From Kangiella sp. (GTDB lineage: Bacteria > Pseudomonadota > Gammaproteobacteria > Enterobacterales > Kangiellaceae), in contig JAPHRL010000065.1 of the NCBI GenBank assembly GCA_026195755.1, positions 1 through 7,283 of the forward strand: DNA of 7,283 nucleotides. Reading direction: 5' to 3'. A program made the position numbers and the translations under genes. Below, piece after piece: positions 1 through 5,608 of this stretch. The stretch's first letter is position 1, and each line of letters starts with the position of its first letter. Below the pieces are notes generated by a model. The model made no database searches. It was not told the origin of the DNA and saw only the letters and a program-made list of their open reading frames with translations.

Positions 1-9
1 AAGGTTGCA

Positions 10-345
10 TTAACAAGTCTCCTGACAATAAATCTCATGCAGTAGATGAATGATACGAGCGACCTCGGTCGAAGCTAAGGAATAGTAAATGGTTTGCGAA
101 TGACGACGCGTTGTGACTAGATCGCTCTTTCGTAACAAAGCCAGGTGTTGCGACAGCGCCGACTGACTCAGTTGAGGTAATAAATCATTAAGTTCACCAA
201 CCGATAATTCTTTTTCAAGAAGAATACAAAGAATCATCAATCGTTGTTCGTTGGAAATGTTTTTTAGCAACTGAGCTGCTTCGGCAGAGTGCTTTTGCAT
301 TTCGTCTGTAAATGCCATGGTGCTTTGAGTCATTCGTTGATCCAT
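10..345 (-). CDS. ArsR-family repressor, BigR/SqrR-like (probable persulfide sensor)
   Basis: A small winged-helix transcriptional repressor of the ArsR/SmtB family, 111 aa from the chosen ATG. The recognition-helix region reads LSQSALSQHLALLRKSDLV (about residues 59-77), followed by the wing TTRRHSQTIYYSL. There are cysteines at 40 (LMILC) and 107 (EIYC), almost exactly where SqrR (Cys41/Cys107) and BigR (Cys42/Cys108) carry the pair that forms a di- or polysulfide link on exposure to persulfides. No ArsR-type metal-binding CxC is seen in the recognition helix. The frame extends upstream to a TTG at 396 with no Shine-Dalgarno; the ATG at 345 has AAGG about 12 nt before it and gives the usual family length, so it was preferred. 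The gene starts 60 bp after the aminotransferase stop on the same strand, suggesting cotranscription. A role in sulfide or persulfide response is inferred from the cysteines and the neighbour. Confidence 0.88.
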   Translation of the reverse strand: MDQRMTQSTMAFTDEMQKHSAEAAQLLKNISNEQRLMILCILLEKELSVGELNDLLPQLSQSALSQHLALLRKSDLVTTRRHSQTIYYSLASTEVARIIHLLHEIYCQETC

Positions 346-405
346 AATCAAATTCTGCCTTAAACGATACTGATGCGCAATTAACTGACTCCACAAAAGA
401 GAAAG

Positions 406-1869
406 TTATACGGGTGAAAAATCACCAAGTGTCTTTAATTTGGGTTGCTGTTGTTTTGGTACAAAGTCACCGGTTGCAGGATTGAAATCATAGTTTTTCG
501 ACCAGCGTTCTGCATTATCAACGACTTGGTGCAGCGCATCAACAATCGAGTGCGCTTCTTCGTTATGATTTGTCGGGTGTAAAGAAACACGAACCCAGCC
601 AGGTTTGTCAGTGAGATCTCCTTGATCAATCTTGTTGGTGATCTCATGACTTTGAAGTTGATCAACATCAAGTAGTAAGTGACCATAAGTCCCCGCGCAT
701 GAACAGCCGCCACGAGTTTGAATACCAAAGCGGTCATTTAACAAACGTACGATTAAATTATGGTGGATACCTAGAACATAGAAAGAAATAATACATAAAC
801 GTTCCGTTTGCTCGCCTTCCAGAATGCGCACGTTTGGAATGTGCGAAAAGCCATCCAATAAGATTTTTGCTAGTTCTTCTTCGCGAGCCTGGATTTTATC
901 AACGCCCATTGCATCTTTGAGCTTAAAGGCTAAGGCAGCTTTGATGGTTTGCAGGAAGCCTGGTGTTCCACCATCTTCGCGTGCTTCAATATTATCGAAA
1001 AAGCGATGTTCGCCCCAAGGGTTGGTCCATGAGACAGTGCCGCCCCCTGGTTGATCGGGTACTTTGCAGTTATAAAGAGCCTGATCGAAAATCAAAATAC
1101 CGCTACTGCCCGGCCCACCCAGAAATTTGTGTGGGGAGATAAAAATCGCATCAAGTTTCTGTTCAGAATCAGCAGGATGCATATTGATATCCACATACGG
1201 TGCAGAAGCAGCAAAATCCACAAAGCACAGACCATTATGCTGGTGCATTATTTTTGCCATTTCATGATACGGCGTTTTAATACCGGTCACATTACTGCAA
1301 GCGGTGAATGAACCAATTTTGATTAACCGATCCTTATATTGTTTGAGTAGCTCCTGCATATGGCCTAAATCGGGACGGCCTTGCGCATCAGAACGAATGA
1401 TCTCTAGGGTGACTTCGCATTCGTGCCAGGTGGTTTGATTGGAGTGATGCTCCATGTGTGTCACCAGCACTAACGGTTTTTCATGCTCTTTAATATCAAG
1501 TCGTTCGCGCCATTTTTCAGGAACGCGCAATCCCAACATGCGCTGGAATTTGTTGATCACTAAAGTCATACCCGAACCCGCAGCAATGAGCACATCTTTG
1601 TCGTCTGCATTGACGTGAGCTTTGATAATTTGCTGTGCTTCGTGGTAGGCATTGGTCATGGTTGTGCCGGTCAGCGTAGTTTCGGTATGCGTATTAGCCA
1701 CATAAGGGCCTAGGGTATGGCTTATAAAGTCTTCAATGGGACGATATAAACGACCACTAGCGGTCCAATCGGCATATAAAATAGAATCGCCATTCGGCGC
1801 AGCGTCATAACTATGGTTCTCGCCAATGATTCCTTGGCGGAAAGATGCAAAATGTTCAATGAGGTTCAT
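406..1869 (-). CDS. Class V PLP-dependent aminotransferase, cysteine desulfurase/selenocysteine lyase-like
   Basis: A cytosolic fold-type I PLP enzyme of 487 aa. Seen in the sequence: HHSN at 141-144 near the cofactor site, VDFAAS with Asp218 (expected to contact the PLP ring nitrogen), SPHKFLGG with Lys248 as the Schiff-base lysine, and RGGCSCAG at 386-393. The last motif aligns with the R-x-G-x-x-C-A loop of SufS/CsdB desulfurases, placing Cys391 at the persulfide-carrying position, with an extra Cys389. At 487 aa it is longer than SufS (about 400 aa), partly from inserts after residue 110 and a C-terminal tail after about 455. It is therefore unlikely to be housekeeping SufS or IscS. A desulfurase or lyase activity is plausible but the substrate is unknown; other class V members are epimerases or lyases. 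It is the first gene of a likely operon with the downstream ArsR repressor, which fits a sulfur-related role. A promoter is visible upstream; no strong Shine-Dalgarno precedes the ATG. Confidence 0.9.
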   Translation of the reverse strand: MNLIEHFASFRQGIIGENHSYDAAPNGDSILYADWTASGRLYRPIEDFISHTLGPYVANTHTETTLTGTTMTNAYHEAQQIIKAHVNADDKDVLIAAGSGMTLVINKFQRMLGLRVPEKWRERLDIKEHEKPLVLVTHMEHHSNQTTWHECEVTLEIIRSDAQGRPDLGHMQELLKQYKDRLIKIGSFTACSNVTGIKTPYHEMAKIMHQHNGLCFVDFAASAPYVDINMHPADSEQKLDAIFISPHKFLGGPGSSGILIFDQALYNCKVPDQPGGGTVSWTNPWGEHRFFDNIEAREDGGTPGFLQTIKAALAFKLKDAMGVDKIQAREEELAKILLDGFSHIPNVRILEGEQTERLCIISFYVLGIHHNLIVRLLNDRFGIQTRGGCSCAGTYGHLLLDVDQLQSHEITNKIDQGDLTDKPGWVRVSLHPTNHNEEAHSIVDALHQVVDNAERWSKNYDFNPATGDFVPKQQQPKLKTLGDFSPV

Positions 1870-1907
1870 TATAAGAATAATCGTCTGACAAAATATGCAA
1901 AGAAGCT

Positions 1908-1936
1908 AATATAGACAGTGACACACAGATTAGCAA
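1908..1936 (-). promoter_or_regulatory. Sigma-70-type promoter of the aminotransferase-arsR unit
   Basis: Reading the minus strand, TTGCTA (1936-1931) is followed after exactly 17 nt by TATATT (1913-1908): 4/6 and 5/6 matches to the -35 and -10 consensus. The start codon is about 40 nt further downstream. The -10 box overlaps an ATAT-12 nt-ATAT element (about 1894-1913, minus strand), an AT-rich dyad of the kind ArsR-family repressors often bind, so autoregulation by the repressor encoded in the same unit is possible. This is inference from sequence only. Confidence 0.55.
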
Positions 1937-1981
1937 GTAACTACTAGGCATAACAGCACTGGAAAGACCAATTAACAAAAC

Positions 1982-3511
1982 TCACGGCAACTGAGCAAGG
2001 TACCGCTCCATCTTGCGATAATTCAAAGTCTCGCTGATATGGTGTGGTTGAATCATTTGTTCGTTAGCCAGATCGGCAATCGTTCGTGATACTTTAATAA
2101 TCCTATGATAAGAACGTGCTGATAAATTGAGTTGCTCAAGGGCTTTATTCAAAAGCATCTTCGCCGAATCGGATAACTGACAATGATCATCAATTTCACC
2201 AGCCTGCAACTGACCATTCAACTTTCCTTGTCTTTGGTACTGAGCCGCCTGACATTTCATCACACGCTGACGTAAATAAGTGCTGGTTTCCTGTGGTTTA
2301 GTTTCTTTGGGTTTGCCACCGGTCAACTCCTGCTGACTTAACAACGGAACCTCAACCTGCATATCAATACGATCCAAAAGCGGCCCCGAAATTTTCCCCA
2401 AGTAACGACGAATAACATCGGGCGAACAACGACAAGCACCTTTCGGATTCCCGTAATGACCACAGGGGCAAGGATTGGTGGCAGCCAGAAACATAAAATT
2501 GGCCGGATACTCCGCCTGTTGAGCCGCGCGCGAAATCGTGACTTTGCCGCTCTCCAGTGGCTCGCGAAGATTGTCCAACACCTGACGCGAAAACTCAGTC
2601 AGCTCATCGAGAAATAAAACGCCATTATGAGATAAAGAAATCTCCCCGGGCTTAGGATGACTACCACCACCAATTAATGCTGGCGCAGAACAGGAATGGT
2701 GCGGTGCGCGATATTTGCGCACAAAAAACTGACTGGCATCAAAACCAAAATGACTCACTGAATAAATCGACGCCGACTCTTTCGCTTCCTGTTCCGTCAT
2801 CGGCGATAGAATGGTTTGCATACGCGAAGCTAACATACTTTTGCCAGTACCGGGCGGGCCAATGAACAACAGGTGGTGCTTGCCCGCCGCCGCAATCGTC
2901 AAAGCCCGTTTCGCGGACTCTTGAGCGATGACATCCGACATATCCATATCAAAGTCATAATCATGAATCACTGCATCATTGGTGCATTCGGATAAAGGCG
3001 TATTACGCATTAACGAATGGCAAACATCCAATAAATGCTTGGCGTGTACCGCCTGTACCGAAGGCACTAAACCCGCTTCGGCAGCATTTGATTCGGGAAC
3101 AACCAAGGTTCTCTGTTCCTCAGTGCAAGCCAGCGCCACCGGTAAGACACCTTTTACTGGCCGTAGCTCACCAGTTAAAGCCAGCTCACCGATAAATTCA
3201 TAATTAGATAAGTAGTCAGACGGCAACTGGCCAGAAGCCGCCAGAATTCCCAATGCTATCGGCAAATCAAAACGACCACCTTCTTTCGGCAAGTCCGCTG
3301 GTGCTAAATTAATCGTGATACGACGTGCAGGAAATTCAAAGTTCGAATTAATAATCGCACTACGCACCCGATCCTTACTCTCCTTAACCGCCGCCTCCGG
3401 CAAACCAACAATATTCAAACTCGGCAAGCCGTGTGACAAATGCACCTCAACCGTCACCAACGGCGCCTCAATTCCAACCCCAGCGCGGGAATACACAATA
3501 GCGAGAGACAT
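1982..3511 (-). CDS. comM: ComM (YifB), Mg-chelatase-like AAA+ ATPase, branch-migration helicase
   Basis: A full-length ComM/YifB protein of 509 aa. Order of domains: N-terminal ChlI/Lon-protease-like domain (about 1-170), AAA+ ATPase with Walker A GPPGTGKS at 218-225 and Walker B VLFLDE at 298-303, a four-cysteine cluster (Cys348, 350, 360, 362, in NPCPCGHYG...CRC) likely to bind zinc, and a C-terminal Mg-chelatase helical domain (about 410-509). In gammaproteobacteria ComM is a hexameric helicase that promotes branch migration while incoming single-stranded DNA is integrated during natural transformation. The start is supported by AGGA 6 nt before the ATG. No truncation or frameshift is seen. 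comM is a known insertion target of genomic islands in Acinetobacter; here it is intact, with an integron cassette array beginning about 1.1 kb from its 5' end on the other strand. Confidence 0.95.
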   Translation of the reverse strand: MSLAIVYSRAGVGIEAPLVTVEVHLSHGLPSLNIVGLPEAAVKESKDRVRSAIINSNFEFPARRITINLAPADLPKEGGRFDLPIALGILAASGQLPSDYLSNYEFIGELALTGELRPVKGVLPVALACTEEQRTLVVPESNAAEAGLVPSVQAVHAKHLLDVCHSLMRNTPLSECTNDAVIHDYDFDMDMSDVIAQESAKRALTIAAAGKHHLLFIGPPGTGKSMLASRMQTILSPMTEQEAKESASIYSVSHFGFDASQFFVRKYRAPHHSCSAPALIGGGSHPKPGEISLSHNGVLFLDELTEFSRQVLDNLREPLESGKVTISRAAQQAEYPANFMFLAATNPCPCGHYGNPKGACRCSPDVIRRYLGKISGPLLDRIDMQVEVPLLSQQELTGGKPKETKPQETSTYLRQRVMKCQAAQYQRQGKLNGQLQAGEIDDHCQLSDSAKMLLNKALEQLNLSARSYHRIIKVSRTIADLANEQMIQPHHISETLNYRKMERYLAQLP

Positions 3512-3681
3512 CCTCTGTCCTAGTTATAAGAAATGTAACCCGCAATCGTAGAGAAATAAGCAGGAATAATGAATATCAGAAGTCTTAAAGTGCTGTAAGA
3601 AAAGGATTAAGGAGTTTGTGTGGGATGCTAGAATGGTTGTAATGTTTGTTGGAAATAATGTATAGGAACAAGAGGTATGTC

Positions 3682-3701
3682 ATCCTGATGAAAATCAGGA
3701 T
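3682..3701. repeat. Perfect palindrome with GAAA loop, REP-like
   Basis: ATCCTGAT and ATCAGGAT form an 8-bp perfect stem closing a GAAA tetraloop. It lies in the gap between comM and the next, divergently oriented, gene. No T-run follows on either side, so it is not a typical intrinsic terminator. The flanking TC-ATCCTGA and TCAGGAT-CT pattern resembles short REP-type palindromes dispersed in marine gammaproteobacteria, recalled from general knowledge and not checked. It could also be an operator or an mRNA-end stabiliser. Confidence 0.5.
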
Positions 3702-3765
3702 CTGCTCTTTATGCTTAAATAGAAAATAAAGTAAGGTTGAGTCATCAATAAAGGAAGGAAGACGC

Positions 3766-4017
3766 ATGAACTGGAAAAGATATATAAGAATAGTAATGGC
3801 TTTCCTTACGGCTTTGGTGGTTATCGGACCAGCAGCCTATTTATTGATAGTGTATGGAGTTGCGTCAGCAATGATGGGCTATGAATCCAAATGGATTTCC
3901 ACAGCAATTATTTCGTTGGCAATCATTCTGGTTATTGTTATTACAGGCATCTTTACTTCAAGAGAAATAAGACAAAGTAGGACAGGAAGTACAACTCAAA
4001 TTAGGAAGCCCAAATGA
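3766..4017 (+). CDS. Small two-helix membrane protein, unknown function
   Basis: An 83-aa protein that I do not recognise. It has a short basic N-terminus (MNWKRYIR), a first hydrophobic helix at about 8-33, a short polar linker (GYESKW), a second helix at about 44-64, and a basic, polar C-terminal tail (SREIRQSRTG...IRKPK). By the positive-inside tendency both ends would be cytoplasmic. The ATG is preceded by a strong, AG-rich Shine-Dalgarno (AAGGAAGGAAG, 4 nt gap). The stop codon overlaps the start of the next gene as ATGA, so the two are translationally coupled and probably act together. No cassette boundary or attC flanks the pair, so it is not obviously an integron cassette. No clear promoter was found; TTGTAA-18 nt-TATAGG at 3637-3666 is a weak candidate. 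Confidence 0.75.
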   Translation: MNWKRYIRIVMAFLTALVVIGPAAYLLIVYGVASAMMGYESKWISTAIISLAIILVIVITGIFTSREIRQSRTGSTTQIRKPK

Positions 4018-4400
4018 AATTAACGAAAGAAGAAATGAAGGCTTGGGTCGATAAATATATTAAAGCTCAAGATAATAATCTCGGTATAAGCAGGAGTGGT
4101 GAGCTACATTGGTCAGTTAATAAGTTCTTTGAACTGGAAAATGAACACCCAGAGCTTTGCTGGAAGGCGATACTAGAAGTCCTACATAGAGAGCCAAGTG
4201 AAAAAGTAAAAGACATATTAGCTGCTGGGCCCTTAGAAGATCTAATAGACACACATGGAGAAGAATACATAGAGGTGATTGAAGAAGAAGCTAAAATAAA
4301 CCCTGAGTTCAGGAAACTATTAAGAGGGGTATGGGAGAGCAGCACACCAGAAGTATGGAATAGAGTTCTAAAAGCGAGAAAGAATACGTCAAATGAATAA
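4014..4400 (+). CDS. DUF6869-like protein
   Basis: A 128-aa soluble, acidic, mostly helical protein. The pattern HPELCWKAIL (45-54), LAAGPLEDL (69-77), HGEEYIE (81-87), NPEFRKLL (96-103) and GVWESSTPEVW (105-115) matches my recollection of the DUF6869 family, whose function is not known. The family match is from memory and not searched. The start overlaps the stop of the membrane-protein gene (ATGA), with AGGA 9 nt upstream. A terminator-like hairpin begins at its stop codon, so the two genes form a complete bicistronic unit. A bicistronic membrane protein plus small helical partner could be an effector/immunity or stress module, but nothing in the sequence proves that. Confidence 0.8.
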   Translation: MKLTKEEMKAWVDKYIKAQDNNLGISRSGELHWSVNKFFELENEHPELCWKAILEVLHREPSEKVKDILAAGPLEDLIDTHGEEYIEVIEEEAKINPEFRKLLRGVWESSTPEVWNRVLKARKNTSNE

Positions 4401-4435
4401 AACAGGAAGAAATAGCTGATAAAGCTACCTGTTTT
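4399..4435 (+). terminator. Intrinsic-terminator-like hairpin after the two-gene unit
   Basis: AAAACAGG (4399-4406) pairs with CCTGTTTT (4428-4435); within it TAGCT (4413-4417) pairs with AGCTA (4423-4427) around a 5-nt loop, leaving a one-sided 6-nt A-rich bulge. The right arm ends in TTTT. It overlaps the stop codon of the DUF6869-like gene. The bulge and low GC weaken it, so its termination strength is uncertain. Confidence 0.5.
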
Positions 4436-4468
4436 GTCTGAAATATACGGGATATACCGAATTTAACG

Positions 4469-4535
4469 CACCAGGGCATTCCCTTCGGTCATCCGCTAAC
4501 CCCCCGAAATACGACCGAAGGAAGCGCCATTGGTG
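4469..4535. repeat. Long imperfect palindrome upstream of the cassette array
   Basis: CCTTCGGTC (4482-4490) is the exact reverse complement of GACCGAAGG (4513-4521). The stem continues outward with GGC/GCC (4475-4477 with 4526-4528) and CACCA/TGGTG (4469-4473 with 4531-4535), separated by small mismatches, and leaves a ~22-nt loop with a run of six C. Just outside lies ATTTAAC (4461-4467), which fits the R'' consensus RYYYAAC of attC sites, but no GTTRRRY box sits on the other side. It may be a decayed attC, another mobile-element remnant or a structured RNA; the palindrome itself is certain, its meaning is not. Confidence 0.5.
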
Positions 4536-4596
4536 ACTGGAAAATCGACACTTGTAAAAAAAGAATAATGATAATAAAGTCTTACGATTGAATTCG

Positions 4597-4602
4597 TATA
4601 AT
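4597..4602 (+). promoter_or_regulatory. Consensus -10 box just before the first cassette boundary
   Basis: A perfect TATAAT whose expected start point falls at about 4609, where the first cassette joins. The upstream 50 bases are very A/T-rich, but no good -35 hexamer is found at 16-18 nt. If active it would serve the first cassette, like the Pc promoter of an integron platform. Evidence is limited to the -10 match. Confidence 0.35.
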
Positions 4603-4627
4603 AAAATGTTAAGCATATGGAGATGGT

Positions 4628-4996
4628 ATGAATTGCTTTAATCATCCAGAAGTAAGTTCGATAGGAATCTGTAAATCTTGTAGTAAAGGCCTTTGTCCAA
4701 ATTGCGCTGCAGATCTAGATCATGGTCTTGCGTGCAAGAATAAGCATGAGTCTCAGGTCGAATCTTTGAATATGATTCTTGATAAGAGTGCGAAAGCCTA
4801 CTCTGCAGCGCCTAAAAATATATTTATTGCACCAATATTCTACCTGTTCATGGGGCTTGTATTCGCTGGGTTTGGCTATTTTTCAAGAGAGGGTGTGACA
4901 GGATTGCCTTTCGTTATGGGTGTTGGGTTTATAATCTTTGCAGTGGTCATATTTATTCGCAATAGAGATATTTTCAAGGCAACTAAAGATGCTTAA
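4628..4996 (+). CDS. Cassette 1: B-box-like zinc-binding membrane protein
   Basis: A 122-aa protein with an N-terminal B-box-type zinc-binding segment: Cys3, His6, Cys15, Cys18, Cys23, Cys26, His32, Cys36 and His40, in the order C-x2-H-x8-C-x2-C-x4-C-x2-C-x5-H-x3-C-x3-H. After a polar linker come two hydrophobic helices (about 64-84 and 92-110) and a basic C-terminal tail. B-box-plus-membrane proteins of this size are common hypothetical proteins in bacteria; the function is unknown, and the zinc module may bind a protein partner. The start is supported by GGAG 5 nt before the ATG, and the ATG lies only 19 nt after the cassette boundary. The stop codon TAA lies inside the R'' box of the cassette's attC, leaving no 3' spacer. 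Confidence 0.85.
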   Translation: MNCFNHPEVSSIGICKSCSKGLCPNCAADLDHGLACKNKHESQVESLNMILDKSAKAYSAAPKNIFIAPIFYLFMGLVFAGFGYFSREGVTGLPFVMGVGFIIFAVVIFIRNRDIFKATKDA

Positions 4997-5047
4997 CAAG
5001 CGCAAGCATCCGACTCGCTACGCTCCCGGCTGTTGCGGGCGTTATGT
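4991..5047 (+). other. attC site of cassette 1
   Basis: R'' GCTTAAC at 4991-4997 and R' GTTATGT at 5041-5047, 57 bp apart end to end, at the short limit for attC sites. Between them the arms CGCAA (5001-5005) and TTGCG (5033-5037) can pair, with a central stem near CCG...CGG. Recombination is expected between G5041 and T5042. R' belongs to the next cassette, so only AAC/GTT pair in the linear form; the full complement of R'' is at 4608-4616. Confidence 0.85.
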
Positions 5048-5062
5048 GCACAAGGAGGCGAC

Positions 5063-5416
5063 ATGATCGAAGCAGCATGCCACTGCGGGAATATAACTAT
5101 AAAGGCTGAAAAGATACTTGATTCAGTGACAAGCTGTAATTGTTCAATGTGTTACCGTATTGGTGCTCTCTGGGCATACTACACATTGGATCAAGTCGTA
5201 ATAAAGCAAAATTCAAATACTAACGTTTATCAATGGGGTAACAAACTACGCGAGTATCACTCGTGTTCAATTTGTGGCTGCACTACTCATTACACGCAAA
5301 AACGAGATGATGGTTCAAATAGAGTCGCTATGAATACCCGCATGGCAAAACCGGAGCTTTTCAAAGCGGCTAATGTTAGGTATTTTGATGGCGCGAACAC
5401 TTTTAAATATGTATAG
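5063..5416 (+). CDS. Cassette 2: GFA-family (CENP-V/glutathione-dependent formaldehyde-activating-like) zinc protein
   Basis: A 117-aa protein of the GFA (Mss4-like fold) family. The zinc ligands are all present: CHCG (Cys6, Cys8), CNCSMC (Cys25, Cys27, Cys30) and CSICG (Cys68, Cys71; a further Cys73 follows). The family was named for Gfa, which binds the glutathione adduct of formaldehyde, but most members are uncharacterised, so a role with thiol adducts is only a family-level guess. The reading frame is open back to an ATG at 5033 inside the attC, but the ATG at 5063 has AAGGAGG 4 nt upstream and starts the protein at the family's usual position (MIEAACHCG). It is therefore the chosen start, 21 nt into the cassette. 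GFA genes are frequent cargo of environmental integron cassettes. An 84-base non-coding tail separates the stop from the attC. Confidence 0.9.
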   Translation: MIEAACHCGNITIKAEKILDSVTSCNCSMCYRIGALWAYYTLDQVVIKQNSNTNVYQWGNKLREYHSCSICGCTTHYTQKRDDGSNRVAMNTRMAKPELFKAANVRYFDGANTFKYV

Positions 5417-5500
5417 CAATAAACAGCTATAAAACGTTGGTCGTTTCTAAAAATGTTTCGGTCAAGTAAGGTGGTTTCTTGAACTTATAGGGCAAGGGCC

Positions 5501-5604
5501 ACATAACCAGGCGCTCAAACGGATTCCGTAATGTTGGCACCTTTTGCGCAAAGTAACGCACAAAAGTCGCCAACATCACTTCACCGGTTAGCGCAACGTT
5601 AGGT
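5501..5604 (+). other. attC site of cassette 2
   Basis: R'' ACATAAC (5501-5507) and R' GTTAGGT (5598-5604), 104 bp. The fold is clear: GCGCT (5511-5515) pairs with AGCGC (5590-5594), CGG with CCG further in, and ATGTTGGC (5531-5538) pairs exactly with GCCAACAT (5569-5576), leaving a ~30-nt apical region. The R''-L''/L'-R' layout matches the attC consensus and the crossover is expected between G5598 and T5599. Confidence 0.92.
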
Positions 5605-5608
5605 GAAC

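Noticed and set aside
345..396. TTG start at 396 extending the ArsR protein by 17 residues
   Set aside because: No Shine-Dalgarno before TTG; the ATG at 345 has one and gives the normal family length.
435..737. 100-codon minus-strand open frame inside the aminotransferase gene
   Set aside because: It lies in another frame of a gene with clear PLP motifs and has no ribosome-binding site or recognisable domain.
824..1311. Two plus-strand open frames (824-1054 and 1051-1311)
   Set aside because: Antisense shadows of the aminotransferase; composition typical of reverse frames, no start signals.
2677..3551. Plus-strand open frames at 2677-2865, 2979-3203 and 3315-3551
   Set aside because: Antisense to intact comM; no domain or translation signal.
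3736..3742. GTTGAGT matching GTTRRRY before the two-gene unit
   Set aside because: Its complement ACTCAAC is not found after the unit and no attC-like fold ends here, so it is probably a chance match.
3585..3767. 60-codon minus-strand frame in the comM upstream gap
   Set aside because: Its start would lie across the plus-strand start codon and Shine-Dalgarno of the membrane-protein gene; low-complexity Leu/Phe/Ile composition from AT-rich DNA.
4067..4345. 92-codon minus-strand frame
   Set aside because: Antisense to the DUF6869-like gene; Ser-rich shadow composition.
4425..4616. 63-codon minus-strand frame across the palindrome region
   Set aside because: No ribosome-binding site; it spans the hairpin and crosses the cassette boundary, so it would be broken by cassette exchange.
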